The notes beneath the pieces are model-generated. The model saw only the letters and a list, made by a program, of their open reading frames with translations. It had not been told where the DNA came from and searched no databases. From NCBI GenBank assembly GCA_022823775.1, contig JAJEHI010000140.1:1-64000 (forward strand): a stretch of DNA of 64,000 bases, in the 5' to 3' direction. Of the stretch, positions 33,241 through 45,280 are shown piece by piece; positions within the stretch are counted from its first letter, which is position 1; each line of letters opens with the position of its first letter. The position numbers were made by a program, and so were the translations under genes. This DNA comes from Defluviicoccus sp. (GTDB lineage Bacteria > Pseudomonadota > Alphaproteobacteria > MPNO01).

Positions 33241-35115
33241 ATGGGCGAGGAGAAGCTGAGCTTCCAGACGGAAGTTTCCCGACTGCTCCGAATCGTCGCC
33301 AACTCGCTGTACAGCGAGAAGCGGATATTTCTGCGCGAGCTGATCTCGAACGCATCCGATGCGTGCGACCGCCTGCGCTACGAAGCGATCACCGAGCCGG
33401 CGCTGATCGAGGACGATCCCGAGTTCCGGGTATGGATCGAGCTCGACGCCGCCGCGCGCACCGTGTCGGTCGCCGACAACGGGATCGGCATGAACAGGGA
33501 GGGGCTGATCGCCGATCTCGGCACGATCGCGCGTTCCGGCACCAGCGCCTATCTTGAGCAGGTGTCGGGCGACGCGGCCCAGGACATGGCCCTGATCGGC
33601 CAGTTCGGGGTCGGTTTCTATTCGGCCTTCATGGTCGCCGACCGGGTCGAGGTGGTGAGCCGCCGCGCCGGCGAGGAGCAGGCCTGGCGCTGGGCCTCCG
33701 AGGGGCTGGGCGAGTTCACCGTCGGCGAAGCGGAGCGCGAGGGGCGCGGGACCACGGTGACGCTGCACATCCGCGACGGAGAGGATTCGTTCCTGGAGCC
33801 CGGAACCGTGCGCGGTATCGTCAAGACCTATTCCGATCACATAGGCCTGCCCATCGTGCTCGTCGAGGGCGGCAACGAGGACACCGTGAACGAGGCCTCC
33901 GCGCTCTGGGCCCGGCCGAGGTCGGAGATCGCGGAAGACCAGTACAGGGAATTCTACCGCCATGTCGGCCATGCCTTCGACGAGCCGTGGTTGACGATCC
34001 ACTGGCGGGCCGAAGGGACCCACGAATACACCACGCTGGTCTTCGTCCCCTCGCAACGGCCGTTCGACCTGTTCAATCCGGAACGCAAGCATGCGGTGAA
34101 GCTCTACGTGAAGCGCGTATTCGTCACCGACGACTGCGCCGAGCTGATCCCGCAGTGGCTCCGCTTCCTGCGCGGGCTGGTCGACAGCGAGGACCTGCCG
34201 CTCAACATCAGCCGCGAGCTGCTGCAGAACAACCCGCTCCTGGCGCGCATGCGGACCGCGATCGTGAGGCGCGTACTAAGCGAGTTGTCCAGGAAGGCCG
34301 AGGACGAGCCCGAAAGCTACGCGGAATTCTGGGAGAATTTCGGCCCGGTGCTCAAGGAGGGGCTCTACGAGGATGTCGAAAACCGCGACGAAATCCTGAA
34401 GCTCGCCCGGTTCCACAGCACGGCGGGCGAGGAAACGGTCGGGCTCGACACGTATGTCGAGCGGATGAAGGAGGGCCAGGAGGCGATCTACTACATCGCC
34501 GGAGAGGACCTCGAAGCGGTTCGCCGCAGCCCGCAGCTCGAAGGGTTCCGCGCGCGCGGAATCGAGGTGTTGCTGACGACCGACCCGGTCGACGAGTTCT
34601 GGATCCCGGCCGTGGGCGCCTATGCCGAAAAGGAATTCAAGTCCGCGACCAGGGCTGGCGCGGACCTCGCCGACATCGCGGTCGACGGCGCGGACGAGGC
34701 GGACGAGGACGATGGGTCCGTCGATCCGGGCCGGGTGGACAGCGTGATCGCGATGTTCAAGCTCGCGCTCAAGGACGAGGTCAAGGACGTGCGCGCGTCG
34801 GACCGGCTGACCGACAGCGCCGCCTGCCTGGTCGCCGACGAGGGCGACCTCGACATCAACCTCGAACGGCTGCTGAAGCAGCACCGGCAGCTCGACACCG
34901 GGTTCAAGCGCATCCTGGAGATCAACCCGAGGCACGCCCTGATCCGGAGCCTCGCGGACGCGGTCGGCAAGGACGCCACCGCCCAGCGGCTTTCCGACAC
35001 CGCCTGGCTGGTGCTCGATCAGGCCCGCATCATGGAGGGCGAGAAGCTGCCCGATCCGGCGGCCTTCTCCCGGCGCATGAGCGACGCGCTGGCGCGGGCG
35101 CTCGAGTCCGGCTGA
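33241..35115 (+). CDS. htpG: HtpG, Hsp90-family chaperone
   Basis: The 624-residue bacterial Hsp90, an ATP-driven dimeric chaperone. The ATP lid domain has FLRELISNASDACDRLRY (31-48), the nucleotide pocket DNGIGM near 79 and GQFGVGFYSAFMVAD near 118; the middle domain has LNISRELLQNNPLL near 320. The C-terminal dimerisation domain is complete. A GGGGAGAAACC ribosome binding site precedes the ATG. It converges on acnA, the two stops being 13 bp apart with a shared hairpin. Confidence 0.96.
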   Translation: MGEEKLSFQTEVSRLLRIVANSLYSEKRIFLRELISNASDACDRLRYEAITEPALIEDDPEFRVWIELDAAARTVSVADNGIGMNREGLIADLGTIARSGTSAYLEQVSGDAAQDMALIGQFGVGFYSAFMVADRVEVVSRRAGEEQAWRWASEGLGEFTVGEAEREGRGTTVTLHIRDGEDSFLEPGTVRGIVKTYSDHIGLPIVLVEGGNEDTVNEASALWARPRSEIAEDQYREFYRHVGHAFDEPWLTIHWRAEGTHEYTTLVFVPSQRPFDLFNPERKHAVKLYVKRVFVTDDCAELIPQWLRFLRGLVDSEDLPLNISRELLQNNPLLARMRTAIVRRVLSELSRKAEDEPESYAEFWENFGPVLKEGLYEDVENRDEILKLARFHSTAGEETVGLDTYVERMKEGQEAIYYIAGEDLEAVRRSPQLEGFRARGIEVLLTTDPVDEFWIPAVGAYAEKEFKSATRAGADLADIAVDGADEADEDDGSVDPGRVDSVIAMFKLALKDEVKDVRASDRLTDSAACLVADEGDLDINLERLLKQHRQLDTGFKRILEINPRHALIRSLADAVGKDATAQRLSDTAWLVLDQARIMEGEKLPDPAAFSRRMSDALARALESG

Positions 35116-35127
35116 ACGGCGGCCCGC

Positions 35128-37808
<2,681 letters not shown>

Positions 37809-38179
37809 AGCCGTTTTCCTCCGCGTCGCGAGATTCCATATCGTCGCGGATGGATAGCCTGCCAGCGCCGCGATGGCTATGGGTTATTCGCCTGCGTTCC
37901 CCAGCGCGAAATCACAATATTGCCCCATTCCCGACCGGCGGCGGACACAATCGCCGTCCATGTGATAGGGCATCCCAGCCCCTCGGACGCCGACCCAGGG
38001 CGTCCACCCGGCCGACAGGCCCAACTCGCCGGGCCGCCGGAACCCATGCCGGCGGCCCGTTCTTATACGGGCGGCGCGAGGATGATATGAGTCGCCGAGC
38101 CGTGCCCCGGGGATACCGCCGTTTCGCCGTCCGTAGCGCGCTGGCCGCCGTCTGCGCGGCAAGCCCACCGCGTGTGGCA
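37809..38179. other. Intergenic region between acnA and a secreted hydrolase
   Basis: This 371-bp stretch lies between the divergent starts of acnA and the hydrolase. It should hold both promoters. A perfect 10-bp inverted repeat is at 38031-38058. A plus-strand frame is open through much of it (from 37850), but its sequence is low-complexity and leads into the hydrolase signal peptide, so I did not call it as a gene. Confidence 0.6.
38031..38058. repeat. Perfect 10-bp inverted repeat
   Basis: GGGCCGCCGG (38031-38040) and CCGGCGGCCC (38049-38058) are exact inverted copies around an 8-base loop. GTTCTT follows on the plus strand. It may be a terminator remnant or an RNA hairpin in the hydrolase leader. 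Function unknown. Confidence 0.6.
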
Positions 38180-39283
38180 ATGAAAATCCGCCTGATCGCC
38201 GCGCTCCTGCTCGTTCCCCTGCTCGCGGTTACCGCCGCGCGGGCCGAGGGCGTCGGTTTCCGCGACATCGCGCTCGACCTCGAGGGGGAGAGGCTGACCG
38301 TCGCGCTCTGGTATCCCACCCCCGGCCCCGCCGGGCGCACGATCGTCGGGCCGTTCGCGATGGCCGCGACCGCGGGAGCGCCTCTTGCCGTCGGACGTTA
38401 CGGCCTCCTGCTGATTTCGCACGGGACCGGCGGCGGCCGGCTGAACCATCGCGGCACGGCGATCCGGCTTGCCCGTGGCGGCTACGTCGTGGCGGCGCCG
38501 GAGCATGCGGGCGACAGCTGGCGCGACGACCGGTACAGCGGCACGTCGGCGAACTGGCTTCGCCGCCCGCGCCAGTTGAGCGCGACCCTGGACAGGGTGC
38601 TCGGCGATCCGGAGTTCGGGCCCCGGATCGACCCCGCCCGTATAGGGGCCGTCGGGCACTCCGCCGGCGGCTATGGCGTGCTCGCCCTGATCGGCGGCAG
38701 GGCGGATACGCGCCTTCTCGCGCGGCATTGCACGCTAAGGCGCGACGAAGACCGTGGGTTTTGCGCCTACGGGCGGCCCGGCGACGGTGTCGGCGGCCCG
38801 TTGCCCGACCTGTCGGACCGCCGGATCCGGGCGGTCGCGGCCGTCGCCCCGGTCGGGGCGCTCTTCGGAGAGGGAGCCTTTTCCGGTACGACGGCGGTCG
38901 CGCAGATCCACCGTCTCGACGCGGACCGGGTCCTGCGCAGGCCGTGGCACGCCGACAACATCGTGAAGTTGATGGGAAGCCGGGTGCACTCGGTGGTGCA
39001 TCCCGGGGCTCACCATTTCGCCTTCATAACGCCCTTTCCCGCCGCGATGGTCCGCGCAATCGGCGCGCCGGCGAAAGATCCCGCGGGATTCGACCGCCGC
39101 GCGTTCCTGTCCCGGATCGATCGCCGGATTCTGGACTTCTTCGATGCCGCCCTCCCTTCCGGCCCGATACGGGCGCCGCCCCTGAATGGGCGGTCTAACG
39201 AGTGGAAAAGGCGCCGACGACCTCCCGGAGGGCATCAAGGGAGTATTCGGCGGCTGGGCCTCAGCCGATGCCGAGATCCTTGA
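38180..39283 (+). CDS. Secreted alpha/beta hydrolase (dienelactone-hydrolase/PAF-acetylhydrolase-like)
   Basis: A 367-residue exported hydrolase. The ATG at 38180 gives a clear signal peptide ([19 protein letters not shown], cleavage after ARA near 22). [19 protein letters not shown] near 75 is the oxyanion region, the nucleophile Ser is in [15 protein letters not shown] near 155 and a His in HPGAHHFAF near 280 is the likely triad His. The pattern fits predicted dienelactone-hydrolase-like lipoprotein and serine esterase families. The last 30 residues are basic and non-conserved and overlap rpmE by 23 bp. Substrate unknown. Confidence 0.82.
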   Translation: MKIRLIAALLLVPLLAVTAARAEGVGFRDIALDLEGERLTVALWYPTPGPAGRTIVGPFAMAATAGAPLAVGRYGLLLISHGTGGGRLNHRGTAIRLARGGYVVAAPEHAGDSWRDDRYSGTSANWLRRPRQLSATLDRVLGDPEFGPRIDPARIGAVGHSAGGYGVLALIGGRADTRLLARHCTLRRDEDRGFCAYGRPGDGVGGPLPDLSDRRIRAVAAVAPVGALFGEGAFSGTTAVAQIHRLDADRVLRRPWHADNIVKLMGSRVHSVVHPGAHHFAFITPFPAAMVRAIGAPAKDPAGFDRRAFLSRIDRRILDFFDAALPSGPIRAPPLNGRSNEWKRRRRPPGGHQGSIRRLGLSRCRDP

Positions 39284-39485
39284 ACCGCTTGTTGAACTTG
39301 GCGACCTGTCCGCCGGTGTCGACCAGGCGCTGCTGTCCGCCGGTCCAGGCCGGATGCGTCTTCGGGTCGATGTCGAGCTTTACCGTGTCCCCGGCCTTGC
39401 CGTAGGTCGACCGGGTCGTGTAGGTCGTTCCGTCGGTCATCACCACGTTGATTTCGTGGTAGTCCGGGTGGATGTCCTTTTTCAT
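39261..39485 (-). CDS. rpmE: Ribosomal protein bL31
   Basis: A 74-residue 50S subunit protein. It begins [20 protein letters not shown], and [18 protein letters not shown] is the conserved C-terminal half. The zinc-binding Cys residues of C+ type L31 are missing, so this is the zinc-independent form. It converges on the hydrolase with a 23-bp overlap and diverges from the ABC exporter across 176 bp, a typical alphaproteobacterial arrangement. Confidence 0.95.
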   Translation of the reverse strand: MKKDIHPDYHEINVVMTDGTTYTTRSTYGKAGDTVKLDIDPKTHPAWTGGQQRLVDTGGQVAKFNKRFKDLGIG

Positions 39486-39661
39486 CGTCGCGTCTCCGGC
39501 GGGGCCGCGGGTATATATCTGAAGGCGTTCGGGTTTTCAAGCCTCGCGAACTCCGGCGAAGGGGGCCGCGGGCGGGGCGATCGCGCCGGCGTGTCCGGCC
39601 CGGGAGACGAATTCTGACCGACCGTGCAACCGACAGCCCGGAGGAGAGCGCCCGCGGGAGC

Positions 39662-41434
39662 GTGCGCAGCCTGCGCGCGCTGATCCCCTGGCTCGCGCCG
39701 TACCGGCTGCGGATCGCCGGCGCGGGCGTGGCGCTGATCGTGGCGGCGGGCTCGGTTCTGGTTCTCGGACAGGGGTTGCGGGCGCTGATCGACGAAGGTT
39801 TCGGCGCCGGCGACGGGGCCTTGCTCGACCGGGCGCTCGCGGGGCTCTTCGTGGTCATCGCGCTTTTGGCGGCCGCGACCTTCGGGCGGTTCTACCTGGT
39901 GGCCTGGGTCGGCGAGCGGGTGGTCGCCGACATGCGCCGCGCGGTCTTCGAACGCATGCTCGGACTCAGCGCGGCCTTCTTCGAATCGGCGCGCGTCGGC
40001 GAGGTGCTTTCCCGGCTCACCACCGACACCACGCTCCTTCAGGTGGTCGTCGGTTCCTCGGTCTCGGTAGCACTGAGGAACGTGCTCCTGTTCCTCGGCG
40101 GTACGGCGCTCCTGTTCGTCACCAGCCCAAGGCTCGCCGGCCTGGTGTTCCTGATCGTGCCGGTGGTGGTGCTCCCCATCGTTTTCTTCGGCCGGCGCGT
40201 CCGCCGTCTGTCGCGCGCGAGCCAGGACCGCGTGGCCGACATCTCGGCCCATGGCGAGGAGACGCTCAACGCGATCCGCACCGTGCAGGCATTCGGCCAC
40301 GAGCCAATCGACGGCCGGCGCTTCGGCGTGCGGGTCGACGATGCGCTCGCGACGGCGCTTCGGCGCAACATGGCGCGCGGGCTCCTGACCGCGTTCGTGA
40401 TCGTCACCGTGTTCAGCGCCGTCGGCGTGATCCTCTGGATCGGCGGGCACGACGTGATGGACGGGCGGATTTCCCCGGGCGAGTTGTCGGCCTTCGTCTT
40501 CTACGCGGTCGTGGTGGCCGGTTCGGTCGGCGCGGTCAGCGAGGTGATCGGCGACCTGCAGCGCGCCGCCGGAGCGACGGAGCGCCTCCTCGAACTCATG
40601 CGCATCGATTCCGAGATAGCCGCGCCTCCCGAGCCCGTCCGTCTACCCGATCCGCCCGTCGGCACCGTCTCCTTCGAAGAGGTTCGTTTCCATTACCCGT
40701 CCCGCCCCGACAGCGCCGCGCTGGACGGGGTGAGCTTCGAAATCGCGGCGGGCGAGCGGGTTGCGCTGGTGGGGCCTTCCGGCGCGGGCAAGTCGACCGT
40801 CTTCGAGCTCCTCCTCCGGTTCTACGATCCCGCGGCGGGGCGGGTGCGGGTCGACGGCGTCGATCTCCGCCAGGCCGACCCGGCGGAGCTCCGCGCGCGG
40901 ATCGGACTCGTCGCCCAGGAGCCGTTCGTCTTTTCCGCCGATGCCTGGGAAAACATCCGCTACGGCCGTTCCGGCGCGACCGACGATGAAGTCCGGGCGG
41001 CCGCGGAAGCCGCCGCCGCCGCGGAATTCCTCGACGCGCTGCCGGACGGTTTCGATACCTTTCTCGGCGAGAAGGGGGTGCGCCTCTCGGGCGGGCAGCG
41101 GCAACGCATCGCGATTGCCCGAGCGCTGCTGCGCGACCCGGCGATCCTGCTGCTCGACGAAGCGACGAGCGCGCTCGATTCCGAGAGCGAACGGCTGGTC
41201 CAGGACGCACTCGGCCGGCTGATGGCGGGGCGGACCACGCTCGTCATCGCCCATCGCCTGGCCACCGTGCAGGCCGCCGACAGGATCGTCGTCCTCGACC
41301 GGGGGCGTGTCGACGCGATCGGCAGCCACGCGGAGCTGGTCGGGACCAGCGCCCTCTATGCCCGGCTCGCCGCGCTCCAGTTCGGCGACACCGCTCCCGC
41401 CGGCCTCTTCCCGGTCAGCGCTGGGTCAGCTTGA
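39662..41434 (+). CDS. ABC-type exporter, fused permease-ATPase (MsbA/LmrA-like)
   Basis: A 590-residue half-transporter. Six membrane segments lie in residues 15-300 (e.g. IAGAGVALIVAAGSVLVLG). The ATPase has Walker A GPSGAGKS near 383, the ABC signature LSGGQRQRIAIARALL near 485, Walker B ILLLDEATSALD and the H-loop IAHRLATV. It should work as a homodimer exporting a lipid, peptide or drug; the substrate is unknown. Start is GTG at 39662, with GGAGGAGAG 14 bases before it. The 3' end overlaps the OmpA-like gene by 20 bp. Confidence 0.92.
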   Translation: MRSLRALIPWLAPYRLRIAGAGVALIVAAGSVLVLGQGLRALIDEGFGAGDGALLDRALAGLFVVIALLAAATFGRFYLVAWVGERVVADMRRAVFERMLGLSAAFFESARVGEVLSRLTTDTTLLQVVVGSSVSVALRNVLLFLGGTALLFVTSPRLAGLVFLIVPVVVLPIVFFGRRVRRLSRASQDRVADISAHGEETLNAIRTVQAFGHEPIDGRRFGVRVDDALATALRRNMARGLLTAFVIVTVFSAVGVILWIGGHDVMDGRISPGELSAFVFYAVVVAGSVGAVSEVIGDLQRAAGATERLLELMRIDSEIAAPPEPVRLPDPPVGTVSFEEVRFHYPSRPDSAALDGVSFEIAAGERVALVGPSGAGKSTVFELLLRFYDPAAGRVRVDGVDLRQADPAELRARIGLVAQEPFVFSADAWENIRYGRSGATDDEVRAAAEAAAAAEFLDALPDGFDTFLGEKGVRLSGGQRQRIAIARALLRDPAILLLDEATSALDSESERLVQDALGRLMAGRTTLVIAHRLATVQAADRIVVLDRGRVDAIGSHAELVGTSALYARLAALQFGDTAPAGLFPVSAGSA

Positions 41435-42797
41435 ACTCGATGCGGCGGTTGCGTTTGAAGGCGGCGATCGTGCTGCCGCGATCGATCGGCTGGAACTCGC
41501 CGAACCCGGTCGCCGCCAGCCGGTCGGCTGGTACTCCCCGCTGGATCAGGTATTTGACCACCGCGATCGCGCGTCCCGTCGAGAGTTCCCAGTTCGACGG
41601 GAAAGCGGGTGTCTTGATGGGCAGCCGGTCGGTATGGCCGTCGACCCTGAGCACCCAGTCGATGTCGCCGGGTATCTCCTTCGCGATCTCCTTGATCGTC
41701 CTGGCCAGCTTGTCGATCTGCTCGCGCCCGCCGGGCTGGAGCCTGGCCTCGCCAGACGGGAACAATACCTCCGACTGGAAGACGAAGCGGTCGCCCACGA
41801 TGCGCACGTCGCTCCGGTTGCCGAGCGCCTTCCTGAGCCTGCCGAAGAACTCGGAGCGGAAAGTCGCGAGCTCCTGCACCTTGCTGGCGAGGGCCGCGTT
41901 GAGCCGCTTCGAGAGATTGACGATCTGGACGTTCTGCTCTTTCGCCTTGGCCTCCGATGTCTCGAGCGCGACTTCGATGCGCGCGAGCTGCTGGCGTAGC
42001 GCGGCGATCTGGAGATTGAGGATGCGGACCTGCTCGCGGGCTTCGGCCGATATGGCCTGTTCGGCGGTCAGCTCCTCTTCGGCGCTGGCCGCACGGACGC
42101 CGAGGTCGCGCAGCCTGACGTCCCGGTCGTCGATTTCGATCTGGGCGAGCCGGGTGCGCTCCCGGGCCGAGGCGAGCTCGGCGGCAAGCTCCTTGGACCG
42201 GTCGCGCAGCGCGCCCAAGTCGCGGTCGCGGGATTGGAGCGAGTCCTCCAGACCCGCGACTTTCTTCTCCAGCGCATCCCGGACTTCGCGCAGCGCGGCG
42301 ATGTCGCGCTCGAGGCTTGCGAGCCGGCGAAGCTGGAGCTCGATCTTCTCCTTGTCCGCGTCGATCGTCCTGTAGGCGTCTTCGAGCTCGGCGGCGGTCT
42401 TGGCGGAGACGGTCTTGAGCGCGTCGCGTTCCGCTGTGAGCGACGCGACCTCCCTGGTCAGCATGTCGCGTTCGGGCAGAAGCTCCGCCAGTTGGCCCGA
42501 AAGCCGGTCGCGCTCGGATGTCAGCTGGCCGAGTTGAAGGGTGAGCCGGGAGACCGAGGCTTCGAGCTCCGTGTTCTCGGCCTGTTCGAGGGACAGCATC
42601 TCCGTCAGTTGCGCAACCTGCCGGTTGAGCCTGTCCAGCGCCCGGTCGCGGCCGGTCAGGATATCGCTCAGGAAATACTGGGCGAGGGTAAACACCATCA
42701 GCAAAAAGATGACGATGATCAGGAGCGCCGCCAGCGCATCCACGAAACCCGGCCAGATATCGGCGCTTGAATGTTGTCTGGTTCTGCCGACGGCCAT
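41415..42797 (-). CDS. OmpA/MotB-like coiled-coil peptidoglycan-binding protein
   Basis: A 460-residue inner-membrane-anchored protein. One N-terminal helix (DIWPGFVDALAALLIIVIFL) has an Asp at residue 20, matching the proton-binding Asp of MotB/ExbD/TolR. Residues about 60-310 form long heptad-rich coiled coil (e.g. LTSERDRLSGQLAELLPERD). The C-terminus is an OmpA-like domain with FVFQSEVLFPSGEARL, VDGHTDRLPI and ELSTGRAIAVVKYL, which bind peptidoglycan. Its partner is the MotA-like protein encoded just before it, 21 bp away. Function is unknown; a proton-driven envelope motor is inferred. Confidence 0.85.
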   Translation of the reverse strand: MAVGRTRQHSSADIWPGFVDALAALLIIVIFLLMVFTLAQYFLSDILTGRDRALDRLNRQVAQLTEMLSLEQAENTELEASVSRLTLQLGQLTSERDRLSGQLAELLPERDMLTREVASLTAERDALKTVSAKTAAELEDAYRTIDADKEKIELQLRRLASLERDIAALREVRDALEKKVAGLEDSLQSRDRDLGALRDRSKELAAELASARERTRLAQIEIDDRDVRLRDLGVRAASAEEELTAEQAISAEAREQVRILNLQIAALRQQLARIEVALETSEAKAKEQNVQIVNLSKRLNAALASKVQELATFRSEFFGRLRKALGNRSDVRIVGDRFVFQSEVLFPSGEARLQPGGREQIDKLARTIKEIAKEIPGDIDWVLRVDGHTDRLPIKTPAFPSNWELSTGRAIAVVKYLIQRGVPADRLAATGFGEFQPIDRGSTIAAFKRNRRIEFKLTQR

Positions 42798-42818
42798 CTT
42801 CCGGCCCTTTCCGCGACC

Positions 42819-43961
42819 CTACTCCGGCTGGTTGCGCCCGATCGCGGCGATCGTGCGCGACAGCACGCGGATTTCGTTTCTCAGCTCCTGCACCATTTCG
42901 GAACGTCCCGACGCCAGCTGCTCCATGAGCCGCGCAAGGTGGACGTCGATGTTGCGGATATGCTGTTGCAGCGTCTCGTCGAAATTGCTGCCCGCCCGGA
43001 CGTCCGCGAGCCTGGCCAGGACCGGCCTGAGTTCCAGCTGGCCTTCCGCGAGCCGTTCCATCAGCGCCTGCTCCGCGCGCATCTGATCGGTCAACGCCGA
43101 AAGATTCTCGGCCAGCACCGCCATCGACTGGTTCGCCGAGATGCGGCTTTCCTCGCCCCGGTCGATGGTGCGTTGCAGGCTTTCCAGACTGTCGGCGGTC
43201 TGTTCGAGCAGCGCCTGCACGTAGGCCGGAACCGCCTGGTCCTGATCGATCCCCGCGCCGCCGCCGCTCGACAGGCGGGTCTGCCCGGCGAGCCAATCCT
43301 CGAGGTCGTTGAAGAAGCGGTTCTGCGCCTGGCTCGCCTGGAGCTCGAGAAATCCGAGCACGAGCGAGCCGGCAAGACCGAAGAGCGAGGACGAAAACGC
43401 GGTTCCCATGCCCGCGAGCGGCGCCTGGAGCCCGGCCTTCAGGTTCGTAAAGACCGCGTTCAAATCGCTGTCGCCGCCGACACTGAGACCCGCGATCACG
43501 CCACCGACCGAATCGATGGTCTGCAACAGGCCCCAGAACGTCCCGAGCAGGCCGAGGAAGATCAGCAGCCCGATGGTGTAGCGCGCGATATCGCGCTGTT
43601 CGTCGAGCCGGGCCGAGATCCCGTCGAGCAGGGAGCGCAGCGCGAGCGCGGACAGGCGGAACCGGCGGGTCTGCTCGCCCAGGATCGCCGCCAGCGGGGC
43701 AAGCAGCCGGGGCGCGGCCTGGACCGAAATTCCGGGCCGGCCGGTGCGGACGTTCACGATCCAGTTGACCTCGCGCCGGAGCGTCATCACCTGGCGGAAA
43801 CTGTAGGCCATGCCGAGCGCCAGCACGCCGACGATCAGCCCGTTGAGCGCCGGGTTTGCGTGGAACGCGCCCAATAGCGGTTCGTAGAGCGCGCCCGCGA
43901 CCGCCGCCACGGCGAGCACGAACACGATCATCCTGGTCAGGTAACGTCTGGGGCTCGTCAT
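42819..43961 (-). CDS. MotA/TolQ/ExbB-like proton-channel protein
   Basis: A 380-residue membrane protein with four helices: RMIVFVLAVAAVAGALY, LIVGVLALGMAYSF, IGLLIFLGLLGTFWGLLQTI near 145 and AFSSSLFGLAGSLVLGFLEL near 195. The third and fourth match the MotA/ExbB proton-channel core (LGTFWGLLQTI...GMGTAFSSSL). The cytoplasmic tail (about 230-380) is helical and coiled-coil-like. The ATG at 43961 was preferred over an upstream TTG. It pairs with the following OmpA-like protein. No flagellar genes are nearby, and it is distinct from TolQ at 56010. Confidence 0.85.
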   Translation of the reverse strand: MTSPRRYLTRMIVFVLAVAAVAGALYEPLLGAFHANPALNGLIVGVLALGMAYSFRQVMTLRREVNWIVNVRTGRPGISVQAAPRLLAPLAAILGEQTRRFRLSALALRSLLDGISARLDEQRDIARYTIGLLIFLGLLGTFWGLLQTIDSVGGVIAGLSVGGDSDLNAVFTNLKAGLQAPLAGMGTAFSSSLFGLAGSLVLGFLELQASQAQNRFFNDLEDWLAGQTRLSSGGGAGIDQDQAVPAYVQALLEQTADSLESLQRTIDRGEESRISANQSMAVLAENLSALTDQMRAEQALMERLAEGQLELRPVLARLADVRAGSNFDETLQQHIRNIDVHLARLMEQLASGRSEMVQELRNEIRVLSRTIAAIGRNQPE

Positions 43962-44290
43962 CTCACGCGGTCTTTCCGCATCGCGCGGCAACCCGCGCGC
44001 CGTGTGTACGGATCGCTCCGATCAGCGTCCGAAGCACGGGAGTCTATGCCCCTCGGCGCGCGAGGGCGAGATGGGATTAAGACTCACCCGGCAAGCCCCC
44101 ATTTCGCTTCTCCTACCCCATCGAGCATCGATATTTCCGCCTCGGAGAATTATCCGGGCATCCCGGTCGGGAATTGGCCCTCGGCAACCGAAAGAGAGAA
44201 GCCACTAACGTGACAACATTGGCAATATTGTGGCACGCGTCGGCTTCATCGATCGCGCGAAGCGCGACATCGGTCGGCCGGGACGGCTCG
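43962..44290. other. Intergenic region, 329 bp, no gene seen
   Basis: Between the MotA-like gene start and the end of the inositol-monophosphatase-family gene. Parts are AT-richer than the surroundings (for example 44205-44235). A near-palindrome, GGCAATATTGTGGC, lies at 44221-44234. It should contain the promoter of the MotA/OmpA-like pair. No tRNA or small ORF with a supported start was found. Confidence 0.5.
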
Positions 44291-45256
44291 TCATCGTCCA
44301 GACCCGGTCGGCGGCGCTGCGCTTCCGCGATCCGTTCCGGATGCGTCGTTGTCCGCGGCTCCTTCCTGTCGCCGGCAAACGTCGCCGGCAACGGGGGAGC
44401 GGACCGGGGCCCGCGACGATCCGCCGTGCGGCGGGAGAGACTTCGGCGCCAAATCCTCATCCGACGCCTTCAGGCTGTTGTCCAGCATTTGGCGGACCGC
44501 GCCGTGCAGACGGTCGTTGGCGGCCAAGATGGAGCCGCCGCCGATCGCCGCCGGGCGGCCGGCGATGTCGGTCACGAAACCGCCGGCTTCGCGCACCAGG
44601 ACGATCCCGGCCGCGACGTCCCACGGCGAGAGCCCGAACTCCCAAAATCCGTCATAGCGCCCCGCCGCGACATAGGCGAGGTCGAGAGCCGCCGAGCCGA
44701 GCCGCCTGATGCCGGCGGTATTGTCGATCGCCGACTCGACCGTTGCCAGGAAGGCGTGCTTTCCCGCCCGTCCCTTGAACGGGATGCCGGTGGCGAGCAC
44801 CGCTTCCGACAGTCTCTGGCGCGAGGATACGCGGAGGCGGCGCCGGTTGAGATAGCACCCCACCCCTTTCTCCGCCCAGAAAAGCTCGTCGCGGAGCGGC
44901 TCGTAGACCACCCCCGCGACCATCGCGCCGTCCTCCTCGAGGCCGATCGAAATCGCGAAATGGGGGATGCCGTGAAGAAAGTTCGTGGTCCCGTCGAGCG
45001 GATCGACGATCCAGCGCCGCCGCGTGTCCTCGCCCTCCGTCTCGCCCGATTCCTCCATCAACAGGCCGAACCCGGGCCGCGCCTTGGCCAGCTCCGCTCG
45101 CAGAATCCGCTCCGCCCGGCGGTCCGCCTCGGTGACGTAGTCCGCCGGCCCCTTGCGCGAGACCTGCAGGTTCTCGACTTCGCCGAAATCGCGGATCAGG
45201 CCGCGCGCCGCCTTGCGCGCGGCGGCTTCCATCACATTGATCGTCGCCGACGGCAT
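44291..45256 (-). CDS. suhB: Inositol monophosphatase family protein (SuhB-like)
   Basis: A 321-residue member of the inositol monophosphatase family. Metal-binding motifs are complete: MEESGETE (near 70), WIVDPLDGTTNFLHGIPHF near 85-102 and LSPWDVAAGIVLVREAGG near 215. Bacterial relatives dephosphorylate inositol-1-phosphate or related sugar phosphates, and SuhB of E. coli also acts in rRNA transcription. The usual fold ends near residue 262; the last 55 or so residues are Pro/Arg/Ser-rich with no known domain. It starts 24 bp after efp and is probably co-transcribed with it. Confidence 0.9.
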   Translation of the reverse strand: MPSATINVMEAAARKAARGLIRDFGEVENLQVSRKGPADYVTEADRRAERILRAELAKARPGFGLLMEESGETEGEDTRRRWIVDPLDGTTNFLHGIPHFAISIGLEEDGAMVAGVVYEPLRDELFWAEKGVGCYLNRRRLRVSSRQRLSEAVLATGIPFKGRAGKHAFLATVESAIDNTAGIRRLGSAALDLAYVAAGRYDGFWEFGLSPWDVAAGIVLVREAGGFVTDIAGRPAAIGGGSILAANDRLHGAVRQMLDNSLKASDEDLAPKSLPPHGGSSRAPVRSPVAGDVCRRQEGAADNDASGTDRGSAAPPTGSGR

Positions 45257-45280
45257 GAAACCGGTCCCGTTCCGCCGCGG

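Noticed and set aside
41415-43961. Zorya anti-phage system (ZorA/ZorB)
   Set aside because: The pair resembles ZorAB in layout, but no ZorC, ZorD or ZorE and no other defence gene is near; the neighbours are housekeeping genes.
43962-44290. tRNA or small RNA in the gap before the inositol-monophosphatase-family gene
   Set aside because: No T-loop (GTTCGAATC), acceptor pairing or terminator was found.
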